Positions 1-11,652 of a stretch of DNA of 64,000 bases are shown in pieces; the stretch's first letter is position 1, and each line of letters begins with the position of its first letter. The notes beneath the pieces were generated by a model. The model ran no database searches. It had not been told where the DNA came from and worked only from the letters and a program-made list of their open reading frames with translations. Origin of the DNA: Rosellinia necatrix (taxonomy: Eukaryota > Ascomycota > Sordariomycetes > Xylariales > Xylariaceae); assembly GCA_021209875.1 (NCBI GenBank), contig JAGYVD010000005.1:4564001-4628000 (forward strand), given 5' to 3'. Position numbers and translations under genes: made by a program.

Positions 1-1193
1 TCAGAGCGGTACTCGTCAGATACAATTGGTCTTCGATAAGGGCGCTCACGACAGACAACTACCTAATGGGTCTCACTTGGTAGAGCATCCCAAAGTCAGC
101 CTGATATATTGGTTTGAGAACTCTCATGTGCGTGTTCCTAAAGCGCGACAAAACCACCCACTAACACGTCTTGTCTGCTAATACGTCTGTGTCAGGTTGT
201 TGCCACCGGACCACTGAGGGCCCAGTTCGATAGCGATCAGAAGCTGGAGGTACTCGAGTTTTACACGCAAAGCTATGAGGAATATGTTTCAAGGAAGATG
301 GTTATCGATGCGGCGCGGCCGACGCATCAATGGGCTAAAGAATGGAAGAGGATGAATGGACAAGACGCGAATGCTTCTCCCGAAATGAGTAAGAAGGGCA
401 AGGCAAAGCAGATGAAGTCACCGCCGAATCCACCTCCCGACTTCATGATGCCTCATTCCGCCGTCAAGGGAAACATGGGCATTACGGAACCCGTCTTCCA
501 ATTTCTTGAGGTACGCATCCCTAAACCTCCTATGGACCCCGGCTTGCGAACTAACCATGATGATCTAGATTGTCGAGGTAATGGGTCAAATGAACGTAAG
601 TATAGGATATCATCAACATTCCCAGCATTGGTAGACGTGACGCGCTGTTTCCCCACCTAGCAATTCAACTCTTATTCGTGGCGGTGACTAACTCTTTTTG
701 CTGTTAGCCGCTGTTTGGCTTCTATCAATCGAATTCAACACTATCTCCATACCAGGCGCTCGAGCAATACGTCAATACTCATATCACCAACGGTGGGCAA
801 CAAGTGACCATGAATGGGCACCCGCCTAGTAATATGCCACCAAATCAACGAGCGCAGAGTTTTGGTCAGTTCGGCTTAGGCACGTCACCAGCTGCGTCGC
901 ATCTCCAACTCCCCAATTCCCCCCATATGGGAAGTCCGGCCCAGGGCCACATGCAGGCACCCGGCATGCAGCTCCAGCAAAGCCAGCAAGGAACCAGTTC
1001 CAGCGGGCCGAGCGCCAATACCAGCCCAGCCAGCAACAAACGCAGGAGGCCGTCGACGGTCAAGGCCGAAGAGGACAGTGGGGCTCCCACACCAACCAGT
1101 CTCGGGGCTCCTCCGGTCAACGGCGTGGCCAAGAAGACAAACCCATCTACACCCCGTCTGCCACACAAGCGCCAGAAGGTGGCCCCGGCATAG
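1..1193 (+). CDS. ptaB: LIM-domain-binding transcriptional co-regulator (PtaB/Ldb/SEUSS type), 3' part
   Basis: The 5' end lies outside the window; about 317 C-terminal residues are visible. Exons that keep one reading frame are <1..127, 196..510, 569..595 and 708..1193, with introns starting GTGCGT, GTACGC and GTAAGT and ending CAG or TAG. The conserved part reads VSLIYWFENSHV, then LRAQFDSDQKLEVLEF, then EEYVSRKMV, which is the LIM-binding/SEUSS core. A Pro/Gln/Ser-rich tail follows from about 804, ending in basic stretches (NKRRRPSTVK and PHKRQKVAP) that could be nuclear localisation signals. In fungi the family (Aspergillus PtaB, yeast Mfg1) partners with LisH/Flo8-type factors to control adhesion, development and morphology; that role is inferred from the family, not shown here. 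The third exon is only 27 nt. The family call is firm; the symbol is by similarity. Confidence 0.85.
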
Positions 1194-2409
1194 TGCAGCG
1201 GCATGGGTTGGACGGGTTCTTTAATTTTCCTCCTCATCATCATTAGCATATCGGCGTTAGGCTGGATATGAACCTGAGTTTTGATTTGCCCACAACTTTC
1301 CGGTGTTGGGGTGGCTGTTTACATATTATGTCGCCGACAAGGCGAACCGCTCTCGACACTCGGGACTGATATCATTGATTTTTTGACCTAGTTATTTTTT
1401 GTTTTGAGCAAATGGTATCTGTTCGTGGGGCGGATCCTTGGTCCTAGAAATAGCGCGCCGTCTTTCAGACAGGAGTGGTGATTCCCGCTGCTGGACGAGA
1501 CGTGACATCTGGTGCAAGGGTGTCCTCCCTCTCTCTCTCCCTCTCTCTCGACAGGCGACAGGCGACGGGCGAGAGGCGAGAGGCGAGAGGCGAGAGACGA
1601 GAGGCGAGAGACGAGAGACGAGCAATGCTACTTAATTCATTGCTCGGCGGGTTTTCGGCTCATGGCCGCGCGCGGGTGTCGAAGGACCCACTAATGCTGA
1701 TGATGAGGACTGTATGAAACTTGGCATTGGCCGATGTACGATATACCTTTTTCTCTTCACCCCATCGTCTATTTTGGCGTTCACGTGTCATACTTGCAAA
1801 AGCGGTGCAAGGAGTAGAGGAGGGTGGGCGGATTCCAAGTCGGGGGGGTCTCCTCACCCCATTGATATAAGAAAAGTTGTTTTTTTTCCCCCCCCCCATT
1901 CCACATTCGCAGAGGACTTCGTCGGCTGTGATGTTTATGCGTAGAGTTACCTTAGAAGGAGACTTCAGATATACCCTTTAAACGATGGTCAGACGGCGGG
2001 GCTTTGTATAATGCAAACTTCGTCGTCGGGGGGTTGAGGTTAGTTTGGGATTAGAAGAAAGTGAGGAATATGAAGGCTGGATAATAGATGATACCTCCAG
2101 CCTCTGGTCTCGGCGTAATGTAACATGGGACTAGTTATCAGTCCCAAGATACGTCCCAAGACGCCTATTATTTGGTTTCAACTCCCCTCCCTCTCCCCCA
2201 CAGGCAAACTCGGCACACGCTCGGTCTGTCTCACCCTGCTCCGCATGTTTGTGTCTGAAAAGCGGAGGCTGCTAAAAGGGTAGCTCCGGTGAATGGATAT
2301 CCATCCCCCTACTTCTTTCGAGCATTCAAAAAAAGTCACACATATAAACATTCGAAGCCACGAACGTCATCATTTCCCCACCATTCATATATATATATTC
2401 ATAAGTAAC
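1194..2409. other. Intergenic, ptaB 3' flank to UPF0303 gene
   Basis: No gene recognised. It holds a CT-rich tract and a GAGAGGC minisatellite (about 1530-1623), a poly-T/poly-C run near 1880-1898, and the promoter of the gene starting at 2410. Overlapping short ORFs on both strands at 1392-1944 are products of the repeat and resemble nothing I know. Confidence 0.6.
1555..1623. repeat. GAGAGGC/GAGAGAC minisatellite
   Basis: About nine tandem copies of a 7-nt purine-rich unit (GAGAGGC with GAGAGAC variants), directly after a CT-rich tract. Confidence 0.85.
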
Positions 2410-3355
2410 ATGTCGCAGAAAGTCCTACGCCGCAAGGACACGTCGGCGGGCGTCGGGTTGCGCGCCGTGCTCGCCGTCCAGGCCGCGGGCGCATCCGCGA
2501 CGCCGGTCCCGATCCCGCACCCGCCAGAGAACGTAAGTCGTTCTATCCATCCATCTATCTATCCATTCATCTATCTATCCATTCATCTATCTATTCATCC
2601 ATCTATCTATACATACATACATACATACATACATGCATACACACATTCACAAGTCGAATAGAGCGTGTAATAAAAATAAATATAAATACATAAAAATAAA
2701 ATAAAATAGAATAAAATAAAAACTAACATACAACGGGTGAGGGGGAATGGACGACGGATAGGCAGAAACAGTGAAAGCCACATGCGACTCGTTCACGCTG
2801 GACTCGTTCACGGCCGCCGACGCCTGGGAGCTCGGGCACCTCCTGTACGCCCGGCTCCTACCGTTCGCCACGACGACGACGGCGGTGATCTCGATCGCGA
2901 CGGCGGGCGGGCAGCACGTGCTATTCCAGGCCGCCACGGGGCCCGGCACGACGCCCGACAACGACGCCTGGGTCCGCCGCAAGCGCGCCGCCGCCCTGCG
3001 CTTCGCCGCCTCCACCTGGCTGCTGCACTGCAAGTTCGCCGGCGACGAGGCCGCCTTCCGCCACAAGTTCGGCCTCAGCCGCGACAAGGCCGGCGAGTAC
3101 GCCATTCATGGCGGCGCCGTGCCTAGTACGTTCTTAACATTCTTTTTTTTTTTTTTCCTTTTTTTAATTTTTTTAATTTATAGTCACATATATATATATA
3201 TATATATACAAGTTTGGACACTGACGTTTCTTTGCTTCTGTATAGTCCGCGTGAGCGGTGTCGAGGGCATCGTCGCCGTCGTCGTGGTCTCGGGGCTCAA
3301 GCAACAAGAAGACCATGGCGTGATCGTCGACGTCATTAACAGTAACTGGGAGTGA
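2410..3355 (+). CDS. UPF0303 / heme-degrading-domain (DUF336-like) protein
   Basis: Exons 2410..2532, 2762..3125 and 3246..3355 splice into a 198-residue protein. The donors are GTAAGT and GTACGT and the acceptors are both TAG. Family signatures are QHVLFQAATGPGTTPDND, WVRRKRAAALRF, FAGDEAAFRHKFGL, GEYAIHGGAVP and, after the last intron, IRVSGVEGIVAVVVVSGLKQ. These match the UPF0303 family, which shares the HbpS/GlcG-like heme-degrading fold; the molecular role in fungi is not established. The 41-residue first exon is not conserved, to my knowledge, and could be a targeting or disordered segment. The start was chosen because it is the ATG nearest the GTAAGT donor. Both introns carry simple repeats: ATCT/ATCC in the first, TA and poly-T in the second. 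Family length is usually about 170-190. Confidence 0.88.
2543..2640. repeat. Tetranucleotide microsatellite in intron 1 of the UPF0303 gene
   Basis: ATCC/ATCT/ATTC tetranucleotides pass into an ATAC run, all inside the 229-nt first intron. Replication slippage here would not affect the protein. Confidence 0.85.
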
Positions 3356-6300
3356 TGGTTCTTGGTGCTGATTCCGGCCAGGCAAGCAAGCAAGCATCTC
3401 TATCGACTGACAGGGAGGGTTATTTCGAGTATCTGGCTATGAATAAGTGCGACAGGTAGAGGCATATATAGACATGGATATAGACGTTCCGAGATAATAC
3501 ATGCTCTCAAGTACCGTGCGTTATAGCACCGGTTTTTTTTTTTTTTCTCCTTTTTTTGTATAATAGGAGAGTGATTATGAAAATCCCCCCTCCTGGGTAA
3601 TCACTCTACCTACTACGTCAAGGCTGCCACATATTCTCATATACATACATGTAAGTTTGCTTGCTGCCTGGATAGTCGAACAACTAACTAATCCACCATC
3701 ATCGCATCTACCATCATTTGCTATATTCCATGTTGCCGATATTCGCCTGTTACCCTCACCACCGCCTCCTAGTCCCGTATATGTAACCCTGGTGACGCCC
3801 AGATGTTAATCTTAGAGAGCGCGGCCACGTCGAAGACCTGAGGTCGTCATCGATAACCAACTACGAACGCGCTCTCCGTCACATTATTCCCACTAGTTTC
3901 CCTGGGGCTAGGTCGCTTGGGTAGGGTAGGGGAGGTAACGTTATCCTCGGACACTAACCAGGGGGTTGGCTTTTCCTCGTTCCCCTCTCCTCGAGGCCGA
4001 GGTGTCCGTTCAAGAGTACAGACTCGTCAGCAGCCATGTTCTCATGCGTGGGATATTGATCACGTCCCACAGGTATACACCATCTAGCTGGAAGCGCCGT
4101 CCAATCAACACCCCGAGGAAATCAATAAAAAAAGAAACGTGATGAGCTACGGCTGCGGAGGTGAAACATTGGTTAATATTAGCCGGACTAGGTTAGCACG
4201 CTTCGGTAATGATATATACCTACAGCCCGTCCGGATTAGCTAAAATGAGCGATATAGTTACAGCGAATATAGCGTAGTTACGGCAATATTGTCGATCCTT
4301 GTTGATCCCTTGAAATTCGCTCTCCGTCTCGTCGTGTCGTATCGCTGTTTGGCGGGGTATCGACATCCCAAGGGTCTCCCAAGGGTCTGGCTACGGTATG
4401 AATTTCGTCTCCATTTTGGTGTAAGTCGGTTGAAAGTGTCCTACGCCCAATGGGATCTTACGCGGACGGCCTAACCCGCCTAGTCCGCCTCCCTAGTCCG
4501 CCTCCCTCGTCCGTCTGTCCATCTGTCTCTATCGACCTCTACCCCTCTACATCCCACTCGCCATATGGCGGGGAAGATGCTGTTCAACCATAACCAGCGA
4601 TCATTGGACATGTTGATACAATTGTTCCTCGTCGTTGGTATAAGCCACATACCGGCTAAGGAGATAGCCGCGAACTCACTCATCTCTAAATCGGGAATCA
4701 GGCTATTGGCCAGGCAATAGCATGTAAAATGTTGCAGAGCCCAGTAACGCTTTCGACGCTAGTTCGGGACATTCCACTACATCCGGAGGCAGAGGGTGCA
4801 TTATATTATGTTTTGGGAGTCATCTGATTCCAAGGTAAGGGTAACTTAGTTAACTAGGCGTTGTGTCTACGCTCACCCGCTTCATTCTTATTCGTTTTGT
4901 TACTCGCCTCAGTTTGAGGTTGGCCGGATCGGTTGATACAAGGTTAAATGAGCTTCACATCGTGATATTTGGTTGACCCAGCTCAAGCTTAGCTGCCACT
5001 GTATCGCCGTTGTATAAGATTATATGATGAGCTACCAGATATACGGCTCAGTAATGACCCGAGACATCATCGAATTCGGTGGGTTTAGCAAGATATGTAT
5101 TTTCTAGTAACTAGTGATATAGAAGGACTTAAATCTTGTGTATCATTGTTAGCAATTTGTCATTTCCGGATATCGTGACGACCAGGTCTATTATAACTGG
5201 AAGTATCAATATGGAAATGAGTGGCATAGCCTTGATATCGAAAAACCATTCCTCAAGTAATTTCGAAGGAGGGAGTCAAACACCCAGTACGCAATTCCAT
5301 TTATCCACGAGCAAGCCCACACCTTTTCTCGCATATACATCTTCCGATGAACAACTGTTGGAGTAGTTATCATCGTTACGGAATAAAAAGGGCCATTTCT
5401 AGCCGGCACTCTCTGACGGGGGCGTCCTCCTACTCGCAGCCGGCGTCGTGGTCCTCCCGTAACCCGCCGAGGCAAGCGAGCACATACAGTCACTTCTTCC
5501 GCCGCATCCGGGGACTGGCTGGCAGGTGGCCCTGACGTCCATATGATAAATACTTATAGCCTACGGTACGTCGGAGAAGCGGAAGGCGGCCACGGGTAGG
5601 ATCGCCGGAGCCACGCGCCAAAGCGTCCGGGATGAATCGGCCAAGAGCGGGATCAGGGCAAGCCGTGCCTGTGCAAGTAGCGCTGCAAACCTGCGGGCTA
5701 GCTGGCCATCTCGCCCCAAACGACGATGGATATCCGTCTATCCGTTTAAGTGGATGGCGGAAAACCTTTGGACAGACGGGCACGAACGCACCTATGCCGA
5801 GTTACGCCGTCTTTCGCGTGAGCCCTATAGGCAGGTGTTGCACCGAGCTGCAGCATAAGGCCGTGAGGAGCTATTCGATGCGATTCCTCATACGAGTGGA
5901 GGATAAAGAGGAGGAAAAGGAAGAGGAAGAGGAGGAGGCTGGCGTTTCATTCAAAGGGTTTTGCGAAGGCATGATAGGATGCCATGGTTCTGTACTTATG
6001 TCATTTGTTCGATTCCTCGTCTTGTTTTCCTTCCCCTTTTAAGCATTCTTTACGAGAATCTCCTATTCTACTCTCCGTTGTTCTCCTTCGGATGGTGGTA
6101 GGATGCCCGGTATATATGTGCGTATCTGCGGTTGCTTTCGAGATGGATGCGCCTGTGGTGAGCATGTGGCGAGCGCGTGGTAACTACAGGTCTAACTGGG
6201 GCGGCTAACTCAAACACCACGTTTTCTTAACATGATCGATACTAAGTAGTGAGATGTATCATATTTTGATAGAAAAACGGCGTTGTCAATCTATGGTTAG

Positions 6301-7627
6301 TCTGGGACATCTATTATATATCTCCCAGACGCCTTCGTAAGGAAGGCGTCCTACAGAAGCCTTCTAAATGAAGGCATCGCCATGAAGGCGTCCCAAGGAA
6401 GCCTTTCTTCGGAAGGCTTGGATGTAGCGTGTAGCAAATTGGTAGCTAGCGATTGTTACAATCAGTCGACTTCCGGGTTATGAGCCCGGAGAAGACGAAG
6501 AAGAAAGCGACGAGATGTCTAAAACGGCGGAGGTGACGAACCGAGAAAACATAGATGGAGACGACGGAGGGAGGATGCCACCGACGAAAGAAAGGCAAGG
6601 GTCATCATCAGAAGGTTTTCAGCGTCGTTGTGGTGTCTTAAGCAGACGTTTGGCCACCACAATAGGCACGGGCTGGGAGACCTTCCGCCGTTTCTGTGAG
6701 ACTGATGGAGATGATGTCAGCTCATCTTCTGAGCTGGAAGGAAGAGGCACTAGTGCCGCCCGCTGGCGAGTGGAGGAATATATATATATATATATCCATA
6801 TATATATCGTATATATGCCCGTAGGAGTGCAGTAGCGACGACATCCTTCAGCGCCAAAGGACCCAAGGCTCTATCGAACAAACACGGAGGGTTCACGGTA
6901 ATATTCTCGCATCAAACCTTACGAGCCCCATAAGCTTTCGTTCCGAACCTCAATGTTGAACCCTATCCCGGTGAGGTAGGCACACGGCACTTAAATAAAT
7001 ATTAAGATAATAGCAATAATAAGGACATAAAGTAAAGGACGAGTGAAAAGGGAGGGAATGAAGGGAAGGGCAACAACCGGTAATCCTACTTTCAAGACTC
7101 TGTTGCCTTGCGAGCCCTCCTACCGCTTTTGATGAAAGTGGCCGCATGTCTTGAGCGACTCGTCTTCAAAGAGTTGACTAAACAGCTCGCTATGTGCGAA
7201 GTATTGATCACTGCCCTGAGAAATGAGTTCACCACCATGGAGGAAATGTGGCTTGCTAAGATGAGACCAGGCCGGCCGGCGGCACGGCCGGCTACAGGAT
7301 TGAACACGCAGCGTCCGCTGGTAGCATAAGGAGCCCGGGGTCAAGTACAGTCAAAAGGAATTTGAACCAGGTCAAGCTTGGCGGGCAGAATGCCACTGTT
7401 GGTCATATTTGTTGATGAACTGAAGGTGGATAAGAAGACATGAATGTGGTTCGCCTGCGCAGATCACCAAACAGTGTAGGCATCCCCTACGGCGAACGCC
7501 TCTCCAGCAGCCTCCTCACCTTCCTTGCATAACCCATAGCCCACGCATCATGTCATCGCATATTACTGCAACCGTGAAGCCGAACCCATCAACGCCGAGG
7601 AACCCCAAAAGCAATTACACGGCGGCT
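3356..7627. other. 4.3 kb without a recognisable gene
   Basis: I see no conserved domain on either strand. It contains poly-T (about 3532-3546), TA-rich stretches, a GGAA/GAGG-rich tract (about 5900-5940), a TA run (6777-6800) and a hairpin cluster at 6328-6419. ORFs at 5490-5783 (-), 5632-6042 (+) and 6515-6835 (+) have no composition or motif that persuades me they are genes. A 73-codon stretch at 7108-7329 (+) reads as a helical segment (KVAACLERLVFKELTKQLAM) and could be an exon or relic; I cannot name it. Confidence 0.45.
6328..6419. repeat. Cluster of short hairpins with a GAAGGC core
   Basis: Three inverted repeats occur in 92 nt: GACGCCTTC (6328-6336) with GAAGGCGTC (6342-6350); GCCTTC (6359-6364) with GAAGGC (6370-6375); and AAGCCTT (6399-6405) with AAGGCTT (6413-6419). 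A further unpaired GAAGGCG copy lies between. The loops of the first two are 5 nt. The function is unknown. Confidence 0.75.
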
Positions 7628-8211
7628 CTAAGCCTCCTCGCCAAATGTGTTCTCGCCTGAATACGTAATGTAGAGAAATCTGGGAAGAGAACCAGTGTTA
7701 GTTGTAGGCAGATCACGGATGGGAAGATAGGAGCAAGGATGGGGGATAGAGGATAGAGGATACATACCCATCTTCGTCTTTGTGCTCTTCATAGATGCTA
7801 CTCATAAGGGCGGCGGTCGGAGGGAGGACCTCGTCGACAAAGATGAAGATAGCTTTCTCGGGGGACAGCTTGATACGCTTCCGGATGACGTAGACGAATT
7901 GGCCTACGGTGAGGTCTGCAGGTACGAGATACTTCTTCTTATCAATAGTAGCAATGTCGGATTTTTCCACTTTCTCGCAAATGACCTAGCAGGCGAGGGG
8001 ATCTGTGGTCAGCATTCAGAGCATCGACACAAATAGCGCATGCGGATGGAAATATGGATGTGGATGGGGATGGGGATCCCGGCATTGTGACGCGGGAGTT
8101 GGCGGGGGAAGAGGAACATACGGGAATGCGGTCAGAGTATTTCTGACGGATGCGCTCGGCCTCGGCCTTGCGCTTCTCGAAGGGGTGCTCGTCCTTGAAC
8201 TTGCTTCGCAT
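7628..8211 (-). CDS. atg8: Autophagy ubiquitin-like protein Atg8
   Basis: Three exons on the minus strand, 8122..8211, 7768..7985 and 7628..7679, with GTATGT donors and TAG/CAG acceptors, give 119 residues, the usual length. The N-terminus [20 protein letters not shown], the core [19 protein letters not shown] and [16 protein letters not shown], and the end [16 protein letters not shown] are diagnostic. The family is cleaved by Atg4 after the conserved glycine (here followed by EEA) and conjugated to phosphatidylethanolamine by the Atg7/Atg3/Atg12-5 system on the growing autophagosome. An ORF that reads through the second intron looks different at the C-terminus (DGYVSSIL), so the small last exon is easy to miss. 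The start is the only ATG ahead of the conserved N-terminus. Confidence 0.97.
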
Positions 8212-10245
8212 TTTGGCTAGGTGATGGTTGGTATCGGTGGGAGATGATGAGGTTGTTTTTTGATCTGTGGTGGCGGAAAATCTAGCTGTCGAGGGTTAGT
8301 TGGCGATTATGAATTCTCGGCAGCCCTGCGTGGTATGGGTAGATTTCAAGGTTTGGATCACTGCGTCAGGGCCGGGTGGGAAGTTAAAGGACATCAAGGT
8401 GGAAAGAGAGTTGTGGAAGGCGAAAGGCGAAAGACTGACAGACCTGGCCAGGGAAGGTCGACGACGGTGGGTGACAGGTGAACGGAAATTAATGAGGAGA
8501 TGTAGGGAAAGAAGGGAGAAGGGACAAGGGAGAAAAGGAGAGGGCGTTGTTCAGTATTGAGATAACTTCGGGCGCTTGAACAAGACACGGATTTACTGTA
8601 ATAATGGACCAAGGCAGTGGGATACAGGAGAGTTCGAGAAGGAGAGAGAGGTAGATGTAGAGGTAGGTAATGTATTGCGTGGTGTGTGGGACGGTGGTGA
8701 ATGTTGCCTGGACTGGGATTGGCCTCGCCTCTTGCCGCTGCCTGTGCCTGGTCGGCTCAGTTGCGGAACTTGCTTATCAGCTCTGACTGGGTGTAGGGCA
8801 GAGGTACCTGAGGGGACTGAATGTCATGTACCTATGCCGCAACGAGGTGCAGGTGCACGCAGTGGTTATGTATGCTGCACAGTGTACCTCCTTTCCTCAC
8901 GTCTTTTTTAGTTGATGTCTTTTACCTTCCCTATGGCCCTCCTTCTTTCCTTGTCTCTATTTATGAGGCGATGTGCGGTAGGGAACAGCCGTCAGGCGTA
9001 GGGCCAGGTAGGTAGGTACCCAGATCGGTACCCAAGGTACGGGGGAGGCAATGACGGAGTAGGGCGTAGAGTGTAGAGGGTAGGTAGCTGGGGCTAGGAC
9101 AGGTGACAATGATGAATGACCAAGTCCCTTGCTTGGTTGCTTTGCTCTGCTCGTTCACTGAACTCACTCGAAATCATGCACTTACTTATTATAGAATGAT
9201 CTAGTTGATGACCAAGCGAACCAGTAGGTGACCGGATGACTGGATGGCCGAGTGACCGGGTGGCTGAGCGACTGAGTAACTGAGCAACTGGTGAGGGGGC
9301 GATGGCGACAACAGGTAGCCGCGAGGAAAGGGTTTGCTCAATCGTCCGAGTAGTTGCAGTCGTAGCAATAGCTAGCTGTAGCCGTACTATTTGTTGGGCG
9401 CCGGTCGACAGACGTGGAACAAGTAGACAGAAGAGCAGAGGTAAGTTATGGCAACCTAAAAAGAAGGAGAAGGGAGTCTAGGAAGAGAGGACGCAAGATT
9501 GGTTGGTAATGAGCGGTATGGAGTGAATGTAAGGCGGTGGAGAAGGACGGCCTAGTACCTACCTTAGCTAGGTGCGTGAGTGTTGTACCCGGGTACCTCC
9601 ACTACCCAACCTACCTAGGTACCTACTACCTACTTACACCAACTACCTAGAGGATTAGGAGGGTCTTTCCCCGCCAAAAGAGACAGAAGGCAGCAACAGA
9701 GGGGTGGTGGTGGGGTTCCTCCCGAAGTCGCCCAGATGACTGGCTTTTCTGGGCTGAAGTAACGTGATCCAACCTAATCCGGATTAGTCCGTGTGTGTTA
9801 AATCATCCTATCTCAGCTGATAAGAGTCAACTTCCTTGTCACACCGGCATCCTACGTCATACCTAGGAGTATGGAGGGCTGCCTCTTGGACTTTTGAAGA
9901 GCGCAATAAAGAGACAACAATAACAGCAATGATTTGCTCTATTGTTTTATGATGTTAAGCAATGTAAATAATAGAGATAGATCTATAGATAATCGACCAA
10001 CTCCGTATCTCATTGAGACACAAATAGTGCTAGCAGCAGCAGCAGCAGCAAAATAATGAATAAGTGATGTGACTTCGAACCACCCGTAAGACAAGCAGAA
10101 ACATGTATTTTTGATACCGAAAGATCCGAAACAGTGGGATCTCTCTACTACATAATCTAATCTAAGGTTAAGGCACGTATGTATTAATGTGTCACACTGG
10201 CCCATCTCCAAGATACCGCATATGGTGAATCAACTACTTACCGAC
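8212..10245. other. atg8 promoter and 2 kb gene-free region
   Basis: No gene recognised. The part next to atg8 is G/A-rich on this strand (C/T-rich towards the atg8 start), as in many fungal promoters. Around 9001-9045 and 9551-9650 there are clustered palindromic motifs of the TACCTAGGTA / GGTACC type. A CAG run (AGCAGCAGCAGCAGCA) lies near 10034-10050. Confidence 0.5.
9551..9650. repeat. Cluster of ACCTACCTAGGTACC-type motifs
   Basis: Repeated ACCTACC, TACCTAGGTACC and GGGTACC words are packed into about 100 nt. Related clusters occur near 9010, 23760, 29200-29300, 31520 and 38100, always in noncoding DNA. Confidence 0.55.
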
Positions 10246-10806
10246 TTAGGTATGTGTCGCCTCAACACCTTGCAGATAAGCCCAACTGTTAAACTCAGTC
10301 CACACGCCCCCGACCCTCCAATCGTCCTCCTCCATGACGGCCCGGAGCACCGAGATGCCCAGCACGTCCGGCAGCGGGTCGTCGCTGCCGCCGTCGCTGC
10401 CGTCGTCGCTGCCGTCGCTGGCGGCGGTGACAGCGAGCCGCAGCGACCACCTCAGCGTGACGGTGTCGCAGGTGACGGCGAGGACGTCGAGGACGTCGAG
10501 CGCCTCGGGCCGCGGCAGCAGGCCCGCCAGCCCGGCGTCGATGAACTCCTTCTGGCTCGCGTACGTGGTGGACCCGGGCGGCTTGCCGGCGACGACGTTG
10601 GCCGAGTCCGACGTCTCGGTGAACCCCTGCGCCAGCACCGCCAGCGCCTTGCCCTTCGTGAAGTCCCCCCGGAGGTCCGCGTAGCGCGCCGCCAGCTTCT
10701 TGCCATCGTTGGCGTCCAGGCACCACGCTCGCGCCCGGCCTGGCGTCGGCGCAGCGGTGGCGGCTAGGCAGGCGAGGGCCGTGATGAGCGTGGCTTTCAG
10801 TATCAT
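10246..10806 (-). CDS. Secreted NTF2-like domain protein
   Basis: One uninterrupted 186-codon frame. The start at 10806 is chosen because it begins a clear signal peptide (MILKATLITALACLAATAAP, residues 1-20); an upstream in-frame ATG at 10953 would bury it behind a polar, poly-Lys leader. The mature part has the layout of the secreted NTF2-like proteins common in Pezizomycotina: WCLDANDGKKLAARYADLR near the start, KEFIDAGLAGL in the middle, the CDTVTLRWSLR strand, and WTEFNSWAYLQ near the C-terminus. The substrate is unknown; the fold suggests a small-ligand pocket. An acidic Asp/Ser/Gly loop (SDGSDDGSDGGSDD) interrupts the second half and is unusual. The last residues (GVEATHT) are not conserved as far as I know, so a small 3' intron is possible. 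The gene is GC-rich. Confidence 0.75.
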   Translation of the reverse strand: MILKATLITALACLAATAAPTPGRARAWCLDANDGKKLAARYADLRGDFTKGKALAVLAQGFTETSDSANVVAGKPPGSTTYASQKEFIDAGLAGLLPRPEALDVLDVLAVTCDTVTLRWSLRLAVTAASDGSDDGSDGGSDDPLPDVLGISVLRAVMEEDDWRVGGVWTEFNSWAYLQGVEATHT

Positions 10807-11390
10807 CGTGATTTGGTTTGGTTTGTGTATATGTGCCGTCTCCAGGCGTTTTTTTTTTTTTTGACGGCAAGGAAAATAATAGATAGTGATAAAGTAAGTG
10901 TAAGTAAGTAAGCTGTGCAACCTAGTGTTCTCGGCTATGGGCGTCGATACCAATGACTGATCCGAGAGTAAAGCAAATAAATTAAACCAAGTCCCCGAGA
11001 CTTAACTTATACCTGGCCGCCTTTTGTAATCATATAGCCTGTGATAATACTCTTCGTATCCAGCGGGATGGGTGTTGGATAGTCGTACCATCCCATGCCA
11101 GCATAAACGAATCAAACGTCAACTTAGGGTCTCAGCCAACTCAGTGTCACAGACACACGAAGCAAGGGCTACAGACCAAAGAAATAAACGAGGCAGACAC
11201 CGAGAAATAGACAATAACACAGATGCCAGCTCAGTTACGGGTGTGTAATACGGGCATCACACGGCCTCGCGCAGAGCAGAATCACAAAAACATACATCGT
11301 CCCACAGACATCGTTCTTCATCTATGGCGGTCCTGTTCTATCAGCACGTTGCCGCACTAGCCGTAGGTCCGGTCCATATCCCAGCCTAGT

Positions 11391-11430
11391 CCACCGAACT
11401 TGTCCACCGAACTTGTCCACCGAACTTATC
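11391..11430. repeat. 13-nt tandem repeat CCACCGAACTTGT, 3 copies
   Basis: Three consecutive copies, the last ending AT instead of GT. Confidence 0.9.
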
Positions 11431-11475
11431 CACGGAGAAGAGGGAGACATAATCCCGCACCCCTCGCACACACAC

Positions 11476-11523
11476 ACAAGTCACGATACAAGTCACGATA
11501 CAAGTCACGATACAAGTCACGAT
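11476..11523. repeat. 12-nt tandem repeat ACAAGTCACGAT, 4 perfect copies
   Basis: Four identical units directly follow a short CA run. Confidence 0.92.
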
Positions 11524-11652
11524 ACGAAACACATCGCAGCTCGCTAGCGTAAGCACCAAGAAAACCATCGCCCGAATAGCGAATCCCCGTGGAATCCCCA
11601 CCGGCGCCGACCCAGAGCTATCCATGTATGTGCCCATGTATGTGCCCATGCA

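Larger units (their letters stand above)
10807..11652. other. Intergenic with two tandem arrays
   Basis: A poly-T run (about 10849-10862) lies in the 5' leader of the minus-strand secreted-protein gene. Two tandem arrays follow, at 11391-11430 and 11476-11523, in the 3' flank of the APC/C activator gene. No further gene seen. Confidence 0.6.

Noticed and set aside
2737..3126. A 129-codon frame overlapping UPF0303
   Set aside because: Arg/Ala/Pro-rich shadow of the exon 2762-3125.
10334..10870. Plus and minus frames overlapping the secreted protein gene
   Set aside because: The chosen frame alone has a signal peptide and the NTF2-like motifs; the others are Arg/Pro-rich shadows.
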